DNA of 64,000 nt, from positions 7,316,001 to 7,380,000 of the forward strand of contig CAVNZM010000003.1 in the NCBI GenBank assembly GCA_963693365.1. The letters are read 5' to 3'. The notes under the pieces are model-generated. The model worked only from the letters and a program-made list of their open reading frames with translations. It was not told where the DNA came from and did no database searches. Made by a program: the position numbers and the translations under genes. Of the stretch, positions 28,696 through 41,008 are shown piece by piece (position 1 is the stretch's first letter; each line of letters begins with the position of its first letter). Source of the stretch: Amoebidium appalachense. Lineage: Eukaryota; Ichthyosporea.

Positions 28696-29477
28696 GAGGA
28701 TGAAGCCAATAGTCGCAAACCCCCAACAACATCCACAAGCCTGGAATGATGATGGCACGGCACTAACATGGCGCTCTCCTATGATGCGTTCTGACCCCTT
28801 CGGGGCCCCTTCGTGTTTCTCGCCCATGCTGTACCCCAGCAACCTAATCTGAAAGGCGTTGGCAAACCTCGAGGGCCGATGACCCCGTCAGCAGTAGAAT
28901 CTCTAACTGTTAACGTAATTAGGTTGCATACAAAAACGTCTGTATATTTCCTATGGGCCACCGCAGCTGTCAGTATGTTGTGTTTTGTTACCTCGTACTG
29001 TTATGTTTCGATCGATCTGCACCATTACCGTTCGATTTGATGACGTGGCACTCACTAATTCTCTGCGCTGAGGCTGTGCGCAGGGGATATTGATGCTACC
29101 AAAATGTAAGGGTGTTACTAAAAATAGAATTTTCGAGACGGCCGTGGTCTGCTCCGCCGGGGGTGGGGCATGCCAGGAGCTACTACTAGAGAGAAGGGGG
29201 GGGTATGATTGGAGGGGGGGGTGTTCAGCTAACCTTATATGGATAAAGCAAAGTTACAAGGATTCAAGCCATTGGTTGGGCAAGACCCCTTTTGCCGAAT
29301 ATGGATAACAGATCATACACTGCTGTAGGCGGCGGTCAGGAATTGGCGCGCTCTTTACTGGTCACAACCAGTCCGGGAAGGCCATGAGCAGCATTGCCGA
29401 GCACACTGGAATACGGGAATGTTTGCGGTAACGTAGTCGCACTAGGGGGGCAGGGGGCCAGGCCCCAAGTGTTTAAA
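24346..29477. other. Gene-poor region
   Basis: About 5.1 kb with no coding exon I can support. It holds poly-G tracts (24890-24905, 25267-25319, 26743-26784, 26886-26958, 28340-28376, 28609-28633, 28665-28694) and GA-rich DNA (26500-26740). Stretches of ordinary complexity (25500-26180, 27130-28200, 28740-29477) could hide untranslated exons or decayed elements, but I recognise nothing in them. Confidence 0.5.
26886..26958. repeat. Poly-G tract of about 72 bp
   Basis: One of the two longest uninterrupted G homopolymers in the window, following gtacgccgggt. Confidence 0.95.
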
Positions 29478-30875
29478 ATGAAGCCAGGCTGCCCTAAGGG
29501 CACAACACAGCGCCCTGGGCATAAAACAGGCGGAGCTAGGGAGGGAGCTGGGCGCAAAAAAAAAGATGCTGCATTTGTTCAGCCTTTAGCGAACTTTGCA
29601 GGTTTTGGGACGGCAAACAAAGCTGTTTTGCAGGAACTAAACGTAAACGTACAACCCGAACAGCCCCCTCTATCTAAGGCCGCCGACATAAGGGCCCGTG
29701 TAGTTGAGGCAGGTAGCGTCCATTCGTTACCAAGAGAAATGGATCGGGCCCCTGCTCCACACCCACCAGACATACAGGTGCAACCCGACGAGGAACCTTT
29801 GCTAAATGCAGCAGCAGATGCGTACCGGGTAGACGAGGATGAAGGGGAGGAAGAGGGAGAAGATAATACGGACGGGGATGACGGTGGAGAGGAGTTTTCT
29901 GACGCGGCGGGCGAAACAATCAAGTCGCACCTGCACACAGTGAAAGAGAGTCTCAAAGATGAGAAGACGCCTGTGGGGTGGCATCTTCCACCTCCCATTA
30001 TAGGCTTTAAATTTGGGGGCGATCCAGCGCCTTTCTACAAACCCAGATGTTTTGCCTGGCTTCCGGAAAGGTTGTCTCCCGGTTTCATGGTGCCGTGCCC
30101 CTTCGATGATCACTACGTGGACCCCCACAACCACCCCAACCCACACCGTACTTCTCGCAATGGGTTCATGAGCAACCCCGTAGGACGGCGTGTTATCGAC
30201 TTTGACAGCTGCTACTACATTATCACGGCCCGGTACTTTTGTGACACATGCAAAAAAAACTTTGCCGGCACAAACCCCCAGACAATTAAACGCCTTCCAC
30301 TCTTCATGCGTGATCAGTTTCCGGCCTACCTTAGCCACCGCAGTGGGCTCGACCTAAAGGTGGTAACATTGTTGCGTGCACTGGCAGACAAAGGTGTGGG
30401 CCCAAACGCCTTTGCCACCCTCCTCTCGGAGCTCCACAAGCAGCGATACGACGAGCAGCGGCTCCTGTATTACTCGAGGGCGCTGCATTGGACCAAGTAT
30501 GAACTCAAAAAGCGTAACGATTTCCGCCCCCACGACCAGCGCCTGACAGAACTTCCCCCAGAGGAGCAGGCGGCTAAGTTCTCGGCGTTTGGTGACAAAA
30601 ATGGTTACGCTGGACATGTGCCTTCAGGCAAGTGTGCACTGCATTTTGGGTGTGTAAATGGTCCCCATTGTTTTGTATGCACGTGCTTGGGCATTTTTTG
30701 GGTTGGCTTGGTAGGGTTTTGTCTTATTATTTTTTATTTTTTTTTTAGGGGGGGGGGGGGGGGACTTGGAAATGGGTTTTGGAAGTGTGGTCAATAAGTT
30801 TCTATTATGGTGGTGGTGGATGTGTGGTGGTGGATGTGCGCCTGTGAGTGTGCGTGTACTTGTGGGTCCGTGTGT

Positions 30876-30906
<31 letters not shown>

Positions 30907-30998
30907 GGGGGGGGGGGGAGGGGGAGGGGGACATGGTGATGGATTAGGTGGTGGTGGTGGCAATCAGTCATGGTGGTGGTGGTGGTGGTGGTGGTGGT

Positions 30999-31034
<36 letters not shown>

Positions 31035-31183
31035 GGGCAGAGGGATCATCAGAGGGGTGAAAGCATAACGGTCCATGTACCAGTGAGTGTGCTTGGGAAA
31101 TCGTGGAGAACTGTTATGCCTGAAATTAGATGGTGGGTGTGCGCATGTGTGTCTGTGTGTGTTGGGGGAAAGGAGGTGGAGAG

Positions 31184-31237
<54 letters not shown>

Positions 31238-31421
31238 GGGCACATGGTGGTAGACTGGATCTTGGTGGCGGTACTTAATGGTTATTATAGTAGTGGCAGG
31301 AGGGTGTGGGGGGAAGGGCAAACGGACGTGCAGGGGACAAACTGCAGATGGGGCACAAAGGGGAAAGAAGGTGAAAGTTGGTGCAATGACTTGGAGGGTT
31401 TGCGCGCGCCGGGAGGCGGGG

Positions 31422-31458
<37 letters not shown>

Positions 31459-32149
31459 AACGGCCGGAGATGGGTGTGTAGCGTTTTTGAGATGGGAAAA
31501 GCCATACAGACTTACGAAAATACAGAGAGGTGAGATGAACACGAGGGACTAGAGGGAATGGGGGGGATGGTCCTGATGGGAGGGTGGTGGAGTTCTAACA
31601 GTACTTGGGGTTCAGGCAAATACCTGAGTGCCGTGTATACTGAGTTCAGCGACCGCACGGCAAAGTACCAGAGCCTGGACACGCAGCTCAAGCCCGTAAA
31701 CAACGTGCTCAAGGCCGACCACACCTTCCAAATTGGGAAGCTCACCGGCATCAATGGGGAGCCTCTGTACCGAGGCCTATGGACTTGTGTAAACGAGCTT
31801 GGCGGTGTGTGGTCCCTCCTCTTCTCCCCCCTCCCCCCACTCTCCCCCAGGCCCCCTCTCCCCCCTCCCCCCCCCCCCACACACGCCCACCCCCCCCCCC
31901 CCCACACTCACACACACACGCCCCCCTCCCCCCCCCTCCCCCCCCCTCCCCCCTCTAGGGCCTTTAAATCTCTTAGGCTCCACATTTAATGAGGTGGCAC
32001 ACTGTGAGTAGAGGTTTGTAGTATGTGGGTTTTGGGGACAATTCTTGCCCTGTCGAGCAAAAACTAGGAAGCTCCAGATATGTGTGTATGTGTTTTTGCT
32101 GGGTAGAGATTGGGGTGGGCTGGGGTGGAGCTTTCTTTTGGCGGGGAAT

Positions 32150-32208
<59 letters not shown>

Positions 32209-33826
32209 AGCTTCTGCCAAGCAGAATGGGAGTAGGGGCCAGTGATTGCAAGGGATGCAGGGGGGGGGGGGGGGGGGGGGGGGGGAGAGACACCACCGTC
32301 GGGGTTGAAGGTAGAGAGGGCAAGAGGCCCGGGGTGGGGTGGGGGGGGGGGGGGGGGGACAGTAGGTGCCATATGGAGGGCTGTCCCATGGTTTGGGGGG
32401 AGGGGGAGTGGGGAAGGATCGTGGGCACATGGGTTTGGGGGGAAGGCAGAGAGGGGGAAAGGATTGTGATCACAAGGGTTTAGGGGGAGGAAGGGGGAAG
32501 GATTGTAGGTACATGGGTTTAGGGGGGAGGGGGGGGGGGGAAGATTTTGGGGGAAAGGGAGGCCTGGGGAAAGTATGTGGGCACATGGGTTTGGGGGGAA
32601 GGAGGGGGAAGGGTTTTGGGGGAGAGGGAGGGGAAAGTATGTGGGCACATGGGTTTGGGGGGAGGGAGGGGGAAAGGATTGTGTGGGCACTGAAGTCTCG
32701 TGAAGGGCCATGTGGTAAGGGAAGCTAGAACATGCATGGCTGCTCGGAGATGCCCTCTCACACAGTGCGGCACCCCAGAGATCCGGGCGCAGGTATTTAC
32801 ACGGGACTGCAGCCACCAGGAGATTGAGCCCGTGATCCAGCGCATCTCTGCCACCACGGCGGCGCTCAACAGCAAGGGCCCGGCCTTCTTCTACACAGAT
32901 CGGTGCTGCCAAGACCGGGCGTTTGTTGAGCGCATGTTTCCAACCCTAGCCCGGCCAAAATGCCCCGTCCGTCTGAACGAGGCTGCGCTGGTAAGCGTGA
33001 CGGACGGTCTGCCTGGGCTGGAGCTGCCGGCCAACTACCCTAAGCCGGTGTACACCGACTGCCAGGGGGCGGTGGTGGCTACAGCGGCCATTCGTGCCGA
33101 CCTGGAGGGGCAGCAGCACCGCGTGGTGGGGCTGGACTGCGAGTGGGTCTATCGGGTGGGCCAGGCGCGGTCCAAGGTTTGCACGCTGCAGATTGCCACC
33201 GCACGGGCCGTGTACATCTTCCACTTGGCACGCATGGGCCCCAACCACAGCCCGCCCGCGCGGCTGGTGGACGAGCTGATTGCGCTGCTTAGGGACCCCA
33301 GCATCATCAAGGTGGGCAAGCAGATCGGCACGGACTCGGCCCACCTCAACAAGGACTACGGCACCCCTGTGGCCAGCTATCTGGAGCTGGGCCGGTTCTG
33401 CTATGCCCGTGCAGCTATCACCTCTGCGGCCCGGGGCTTGGCCGACATCACTGCCCAGGTCATAGGCAAGAAGCTGCCCAAGCCGGCACTTGTTCGATGC
33501 TCCAACTGGCACGAGCCGCTATCAGAGGTGCAGGCCACCTACGCTGCCCTTGATGCATATGCGTCCCTGCAGGTCTACTCGGCCGTGGTCGATAGGCCAA
33601 ACCTGTCAGGTGTGTATCCCACCTGCTTTTTGCCCCAGTGCTTATGTGCTTATGCCAGATATAGAAAGATTGTGGGCCCCCCAGAGGGAGAGGGGGAGGG
33701 GGGGAGGGGAGGGGGGGGGGGGGGGGGGGGGGGTGGCTGACCACATGGGCCAGTGTTCCAGTTGTGTTATGCTGGGTGTCGGGTGGCTATCAAAGGAGGG
33801 GGGTGATTGGTGGTGGTGGTGGTGGT

Positions 33827-33862
<36 letters not shown>

Positions 33863-34913
33863 CTATAGCACTGTTAACACGTGCAAGTGCCACACAAGCT
33901 GGGCACTGGGAGAGGGGGGGGGGGGGGGAGGGAGAAGGGGGGGGGGGGGGGGGGGGGGGGGGAAGGGGGTTGCTAAGGAATATGCATTTGATTTTTGTGG
34001 AGCGAAGAGAAAAACGTTGGTGCTGTGGCTTTTTGGCTGAGTTTTTTGCTTCCCTCTATGACATGCAGCGCGGCTTCATGCAAAGGCACTCGGTGAAGGG
34101 GTTGAGATTGTGCCCCGGCGGGGCCCACATGCTGCAGCAGCCACCGGGGTGGTGCTGGCTGTGCAGCCGGAGCGCTGGGGGGGCATGAAGGTGGGCAAGA
34201 AGCATGCTGTGGTGCGGGTGGATCAGGTGCTGTCGCCGGCCATGCAGGTGCCCTTTGGCCCCGACAAGGGCAAGACCCTGGGAGAGCTGGGCCCGCCGCC
34301 CTTTGAGCTGATGGTGCACCTGCAGTGGCTACGGCCCATTCAGCCCCCACCGGACCCAGGTGCCGAGGTGCCGGTGGTCCCTGACCCAGCCCCTCCCCCT
34401 GCCAGTCCTCCCCCTGCCGAGCAGCAGCAACCCCTTGCCGGCCCACAGGCACCCCCCCAGGACCCCCAGGCAGCCCCGGGGGGCCTTGAGGCAGCCCCAG
34501 GGGGACCCGAGGCAGCTCCCAGAGAGGGCATGTTGGGCCAGGCACCGCCTGGGGAGGTGGTGTGGCAGACTGTGCTGAATGACGCCTTCCACTCCATTGC
34601 AAACACGGCGGACGGCACGTACAAGTCACACCCCCGCAGGGCTGAGTACGCACGCGCACTCAGCGAGGCAATATTTGTGTGGAATGAAGAGGATTACGGA
34701 CATGTGAAGGTGCCCCCCCCCCTCCCCCCCCCCCAAAATAAAAAATAAAAAATAAAAATAAAAAAAACGGCAACAACAACATGCGTGACTGACGCGCACA
34801 CACACATACACTCGTTAGCACACACTCACCATTCCACCCACAACCATGCACACCTTCGACAAAACTTCTGAGGGAAGAGAGAGAGCCTGAGCCTCAGAGA
34901 GAGGGGGGGGGAA

Positions 34914-34962
<49 letters not shown>

Positions 34963-35544
34963 GGGGGGGAGGAGAGTGGGGGTTATTCATATGCCTAGAG
35001 AGAAATAATGTAGGGTTGTGGGGGGAAATAGCCACATGCATTTTTTACTTGTGTTGGGGGAGAAGATGGGGGGGGTGGAGGGGAGGGGTCCTACAATAAC
35101 GGCAGGTATCAAAGTCTACCAAACCCAAATTGCAGTGTGCGTAGTAAATTAATATTGGCATCCTGCCTCACAGGGGGTGCTGGAGCAGAAGGGCATCGAC
35201 ATTGAAACCGAGCTCAAGGGCGGCGACCTGAGCTACTTCATGGAGCGCATCCGGCGGGTTATTCCCGACCCATACACGCTGGTCTCGCGGCTGGTGGAGT
35301 TCAAAAACACCTACAAGGATGTGCCGCCCGGACCGGATGGCAAGCCTCTGTTCAAGAAGGATGGCTTTGAAAGACTCGAGGCAACATCCCCCCCCCCCCC
35401 CCCTCCCCCTGCAGGCGCCCAACAACTCCACCACCACAGAAAAGATTCTTCGCTTATTTGTCATCCTTGGTTCATCTGCACACACACGCACACCCTAGCC
35501 TCCCCCCCCCCCCCCCCCCCCCCCCCCAAACATACACACACACA

Positions 35545-35610
<66 letters not shown>

Positions 35611-35688
35611 CCCGCACGGCCCTTGCTGCCTAGCCAGTTGTTTTTTGCCTTTCCCTGCTCGTTTTTTTCCTTAGCAACCCCATCCCCC

Positions 35689-35719
<31 letters not shown>

Positions 35720-37389
35720 ACACACACATACACACACACTACCACCACCACCACCCACCCATCTCTCTGATGTTTGCTTGTGCCCCCACAGTCGCTGCTC
35801 GAACACGCCCAAAATGGCTGTCTGTCGGACCCCCCGGCCTGCCCCTCTACTACGAGACCACTGCCGACGCAGATGGGCTCATGCGCTACCGCTGCATCCG
35901 GGGCACCAACGAGGTGGAGGGGGCAGTGCACAACCCCCTGGCCACCCACTTTGGGGCCACACGCATGTCGCTGCGCCTGCTGGACGCCACCATGTCCAAT
36001 AGGCGCCACCGCCACAACCTGCGTGCACACTACCGCAACCGCCTGGGCCAGGCATCGGGGCCCCCCCACTACAGCCCCTGGATTGTTGACGACATGGAGG
36101 CACTGGCGCTGATGCTGTACGGCCATCACCTCGACCCCCAGTGGGTACCCGTAGGCTGCTACAAGCTACCGGAGGAGTACTTCAACTTTGCCCCGCTCTC
36201 CTGTGTGGCCAATGCCCCGGCGCAGGAGCCAGTTGCGGTGCCCGCACCCCCACCTCCGTCTGATAACATCGAGCCTGCAGCCAATGGCGTGATGGGCGGG
36301 CCAGAGGACTGTGAGGTCGAGGAGGGTGACGGTGCTGCCATGGGGGGGGGCAACCAGGTGGCGCGTGGTGCACCACAGCCGGACCCTGCACTGAGGGGCG
36401 ACTACAAGTTCCTGGCGCAGAAGCAACATGTGGCCATCCCCTTCCTTCCGGTGCTTACCCCTCAGGAGCGCAAGCTATTCAGCACGCTGCTCCTGGGCAC
36501 CTACAAGGCACATGCAAAGCCCAACGGCCAGCTGTTCGAGGCTTTGGCCCAAGACTTCAACAAGGCTGCCTCTGTGGCTGGGGGAATCTACATGAAGGAT
36601 GCGGCCTACATCAAGAAGCATTTCGACAAGTGGAAGACCTGGCAGACGGCACATGCACAGCGCTCCACACACGAGGGCCTGGCAGATCACCGCAAGCGTA
36701 TGCGCGAGGAGAGGGCAGACGCTGTGCCAGCAACCATACGGCCTGCCCCCTTGCCACCCCTCCCTGTTCCAGACGGTGTCGATGCAGGGGCGCAGCGTGA
36801 GCGGCCCTTGCCCATGCTAGTGGGCAAAAAGCATCGCAACATTGGCCCTGAGGGGCCCCTGCAGATGGATTTGCCGGTGCCCCCTCCTATGCAGCCACCC
36901 CAGAGAGCCCCCAAGACCTGCAAGACGTGTGGCCGCCAGGGCAAGGGCTGCCCCGGCTCCAATCGGGCCAAGAGCTGCCCACGTTGGGTTGCAGCCAATC
37001 AGGATGCCATGCCACCAGCACCCGCGCTTGACATGCAGCAGGGCCATGTGCCGCACATGCCCCCTGCACCCCATCCAGGCCCGCACCACCCACATGGCTG
37101 GCCCCCACCGTGGGGCATCATGCCGCCTCAGCCCGGCCCTGCCTTCCCCATGCCTGGGCTACTGCCGCAGCACGGTCCCCATCCTTACTTGGGCCATGTG
37201 GGCCAGCCCTCGGCTGGTGGGCAGTTCCCACCCCCTTCTCGTGCATCTGCTGTGCTGGGCCTGGCGTTGCCACCTGCTGGAGAGACGCAGCTGCAATGGC
37301 ACGATCGAAAGCAAAGTAATCGTGGCCGCAAGTCTGCAGGCAGCCAATCAGGATCTCAGAGTAGTCAGAGTAGCCAAACTAGTGTCTAA
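29478..37389 (+). CDS. Transposase-like (DUF6729-like) protein with embedded WRN-type 3'-5' exonuclease
   Basis: Exons: 29478-30627 (ATG), 31616-31804, 32779-33609, 34069-34709, 35174-35380, 35792-37389 (TAA); about 1,540 residues. N-terminus: basic GGAREGAGRKKK; acidic linker at about 120-140; a Zn-ribbon-like region ending CDTCKKNF (about 250-260); a helical block with HRSGLDLK; then KADHTFQIGKL (Asp418) and FYTDRCCQDR (Asp487), which look like the first two acids of a DDE nuclease. Exon 3 carries a DEDDy exonuclease: Asp566 and Glu568 in GLDCEW, Asp632 in QIGTDSAHL, Tyr701 and Asp705 in YAALD. Exon 6 has RGTNEVEGAVH, a candidate third acid. The C-terminus is Pro-rich with CKTCGRQGKGCPG. 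Introns 1 and 5 have GC donors. A C6 run at 35828-35833 breaks the frame; C7 would restore it. The family name DUF6729 is from memory. Confidence 0.8.
30889..31235. repeat. Poly-G tracts in intron 1
   Basis: G homopolymers at 30889-30918, 31000-31033 and 31186-31236, with (GGT)n between them, in intron 1 of the transposase-like gene. A further G tract lies at 31424-31456. Confidence 0.95.
32149..32295. repeat. Poly-G tract of about 57 bp and a second G tract
   Basis: Uninterrupted G at 32149-32206 and 32261-32285, in intron 2 of the transposase-like gene. Confidence 0.95.
32395..32700. repeat. G-rich minisatellite, about six copies
   Basis: Units contain gggcacatgggtttgggggg followed by aaggagggggaaaggattgtg, with length variation of about 38-60 bp. 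The array lies in intron 2, shortly before exon 3 (32779). Confidence 0.85.
33711..33962. repeat. Poly-G tracts in intron 3
   Basis: G-rich tracts at 33711-33733, 33829-33862 and 33938-33962, interleaved with (GGT)n, in intron 3 of the transposase-like gene. Confidence 0.9.
34917..34962. repeat. Poly-G tract in intron 4
   Basis: About 45 consecutive G in intron 4 of the transposase-like gene. Confidence 0.95.
35541..35608. repeat. (CA)n/(GA)n microsatellites in intron 5
   Basis: A short CA run and about 58 bp of GA between C tracts (35501-35527 and 35686-35705). In-frame translation through this intron gives low-complexity sequence, which supports splicing it out. Confidence 0.9.
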
Positions 37390-37724
37390 TATTGGAATGT
37401 ACACCAATGTAACGGATCTCATATGTGTTGTAGTGCTTCAAGTTATACCTGTTCTTCGTACAGTCATGTTAGGGGGGAGGGGGGGGGGGGGGGGGGGGCT
37501 AGCTTTCATTCCGAAGTTTACTGTAAAGAATTAAAATTTAGAATCTGAGTAATAGTACAGAGCCTTTGCACTTTTCTCTGTTTGTTAGGAATTCTTTGTG
37601 ATCGAGAGTATGGTGTGTTAGACTATTGGTGTTAATGTGTCCTGGAAGGTGTATAATGTCTGCTGGCCGTAGTCAGTATCTATTTTTAGGTATATAGTAT
37701 ATTTTTAAATGTTGGCCGCTGGCC

Positions 37725-37730
37725 AATAAA
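37725..37730 (+). terminator. Polyadenylation signal AATAAA
   Basis: Canonical AATAAA about 335 bp after the stop codon of the transposase-like gene, in AT-rich DNA. It is the first canonical signal seen downstream on that strand. Confidence 0.5.
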
Positions 37731-37824
37731 TAGCAAATAATAAACACACGATAAAGTCAACAGCGTGCCAAAAAACTAATCCCCAGCGAGCGCACCCAGT
37801 GATGTGTGTGTGTGTGTGTGTGTC

Positions 37825-37888
<64 letters not shown>

Positions 37889-39216
37889 CGCGCGTGCGTG
37901 CGTGTGTGTGTGTGTGTGCGTGCGTGCGTGCGTGTGTGCGTGTGTGCGTGTGTGCGTGTGTGCGTGTGTGTGTGTGAGTGTGTGTGTGTGTGTGTGTATG
38001 TGTGGTGTGGTGTGTGCGCGGCTTGTACATATGTACGTGTTCATGTGCACCTGTGTCGGACCTACGAAGTACATGAAAGTAAATTTTGACAGCATCGATC
38101 TGCCGGTGTGTATGTGTATGTGTGCCAGTGCAGCAGGTGTGCCTTGTAACTGATAGCTTCGCATTTTACGTGTGTGTATATATAGTAGTACGCATAGACA
38201 CTTGCTGATCATTCGGATCGACATTAATATTTAATCTGTCGGTCCTCGGTTTTTTGAGTGAATGATGATCAAGTGTAAGAGCATTCACTTGGCAAGTATT
38301 AATGTTGCAGAGGCTAGCTGCAGCTGCAAGCGTCGGATGCACACTGACAATTGTCTTTTCAGCGAGTCTAACCTGCAGGCAGCAGCTGCACACATATAGG
38401 GTTGTTATCTTGCGGCACATGCACGGTGATCATTTCAGAGTAATAGAGTTCAGAGCAATGAAAATAATGAAAATAACTAAACTTTGTGACTACTTTAAAG
38501 TTGCTGAGATCATACGTGGTGCAAGCTGCACTATGAACACATGTATAGTGCTAGTAATTAATACATTTTTGTTGCCTTCTGCAGGGTTATCGTAGCTACG
38601 TCACGGCCTGCACTCAGGGGGGGGGGGAGGGGGGGGGGGGAGAGGGGGGATGATTCGAAGGGGGTATAAATAAGAACATGCACCTAAAGGTCTTTCCCGT
38701 GGATCCTCCCCCCTCCCCCCCCCCACCTCTCCCTCCCCCGGGGCCCCATACTATGATATCTAGGCCCAATATTATATGCCCCTTCCCCCCCCCCCCCCCC
38801 CCCCCCCTCCTCTCCGGATCCCCGGACCCCACTTCCCTACCCGGAGGCTCAAGAGCTCCCCCCTTCCCCCCCCCTCCTCCCCCCCCCCTCCCCCCCCCCC
38901 CCAAGGCTTACGGGGGCCCTTCTTCATCGAGGGGGAGGGGGTGGGGGTGGGGGGGGGTGGGGGGAGGGGGTGGGGGGGAGGGAAGTGGAAGGCGGGGGTG
39001 GATGCATGTCAGCCTAGGTGAATTCAATTGTTTAACTCCAGTGTGCAGGACTGGTCTGAAGGCTTAAGAAAACAACGAGGAAATGGGGTCCAGTGGAGGT
39101 GGTGGTGGTGTTCTGTGTGTGTGTGTACACGTGCACGTATGTGTGTGGTTTTTTTAAGGGGTGAGTGGTGGTGGTGGTGGTGGTGGTGGTCACCGTGGTG
39201 GTGGTGTGTGTGTCTG

Positions 39217-39242
<26 letters not shown>

Positions 39243-39311
<69 letters not shown>
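39243..39311. repeat. Poly-G tract of about 67 bp
   Basis: Follows a (GT)n run. Uninterrupted G up to gatagaaag. Confidence 0.95.
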
Positions 39312-39312
<1 letters not shown>

Positions 39313-40357
39313 TAGAAAGAAAAACTGCTCGTGGGTCACTGTTTTTCGTCACTGTATTTGTAACGGGCCGCTCATATTTATATAACTACTTTAATTTAAG
39401 TACACGTGTTCATTATCATATACGATGGCCAAATATAGAAATTTTGGCGTCGAAGTTCTTGGAGCTAAAAAAACGTTTAAAAGGGGGAAATAATAGCTTG
39501 GCCCCAAATTTACCTTGCCGTTTTTAGCGAATGTATTTTTTATTCATGAGTTCTAGTGATTCAGTGAGTGCACGTGCCTGCCTCAGGCTGATCATGACAA
39601 CTGCAACACACCATTCCTACATGGATATCAACCAAAAGAAAATAGTATATACTGTGGTGGTCTCCTAAACCTTGTGCGGCATGCGCATACATGATATTAC
39701 AGTGACGCATGTGCATATTATTGTTCTGTACACCGGAGTGTGCCGGTGCACGTGGCTGTTTTGTGCACATGTTACAATAGCAGCACGATCTCCCTAAACT
39801 CCATGTTTACACATCCCTCACCCTGGCTCTGCCTTGTCGGTGCTCCAAAACACACATACAAATCCCCCTAGACTCAGTGCCTGCACATGGTCGCATTCAC
39901 GTGCAGGTCACGTGACACATGCGATGCCATACTGCCGTCTACAGCAACAACCACGGCAGCATGTATACCGGCCCAGCACGAAATATACTTATCGGCAGCC
40001 CACTGAACTCGCCCATTTTCTCTTTTTCATGTATGTCCCTCCTTTTTTGTAAAATCACCCTTTTTGGCCTCCCGGTAGTGGATTTTGCAGGATTTGACTT
40101 CTTTGAGGTCCAAAAACCTCAAATTTTCCCCGGCGGGGCCGGGGAGGGAGAATTCAAAAATTGCCCGCTCCTGATATGGTACCCGGGCCGCTCCGCCGAT
40201 CGTGAGCAGATACAGTGCTATTTCGAACAGGGCCTCTCAGAGTTTTTTTTTCGTATACGTGTGGCCAGTGTTTGTGGTTGTATTTATTCACGGCATCGTA
40301 CCGGCACACACAAACGTTCACACAAACGTTTCTATGGCACTGGAATTTTGCAAGTAG

Positions 40358-40975
40358 GCAGCTTTATCAGTGGGACAAGGCTGCTCTGTTCGCTACCCTC
40401 GCGCGGTGTAGACCCACAGTGACAACCCAATCCCACCTGCAAAACGTAGTTCTTGTGTGGCCCTGGCCCACAGAGTTTGGATTCAGCTTTCCCCATTGTG
40501 GATGTAAGGTGGGTAAGTCCTCTCCCTCCCTCTTACTCTCGCTTCCTCTCTCACTGTCTCCCTTTCTCCTCGCTTTCTCTCTCTCTCCCCCTTCCTCCCT
40601 CCCTCCTCCAGCCCTTCCCCCCATTCCTTCCCTCCCTCCCTCCCTTCCTACCTCTCTCTCCACCCCTCCACCCCTTACTTCCTCAATTCTCCCTCGTTTT
40701 TCGTCACGCGCTCGCTCTCCCTCCTTCCGTACCTCTCCCTCCCTCCGACCCTCTCCCCCCTCCACCCCCCCCCCCCCCCCCACCTCGCTCCCCCCCCCCC
40801 CCCCCCCCCCCCCCTCTCTCTCTCTTTTGTCTCTCTTTCTCTCTCTTTCGTTGCCTCCATCCCCCGTCACCCCGACGTCTATCTTTCGCCTCTCGTTGTC
40901 ACGCCCATCACCAGTCTCCACCATACTTACTGGCTACCTCCCTCTACAGGCATCGCTCTTTCTCGTGTCCTGCCC

Positions 40976-41008
<33 letters not shown>

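Larger units (their letters stand above)
37390..40357. other. Intergenic region with repeats, no confident gene
   Basis: After the 3' UTR comes a GT/GC-rich array (37799-38010), ordinary-complexity DNA without long frames (38011-38600), C- and G-rich tracts (38610-38990), a GT plus G67 tract (39217-39311) and AT-richer DNA (39312-40357). A short ATG frame at 39425 (MAKYRNFGVEVLG, 22 codons) is noted but unsupported. Confidence 0.5.
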
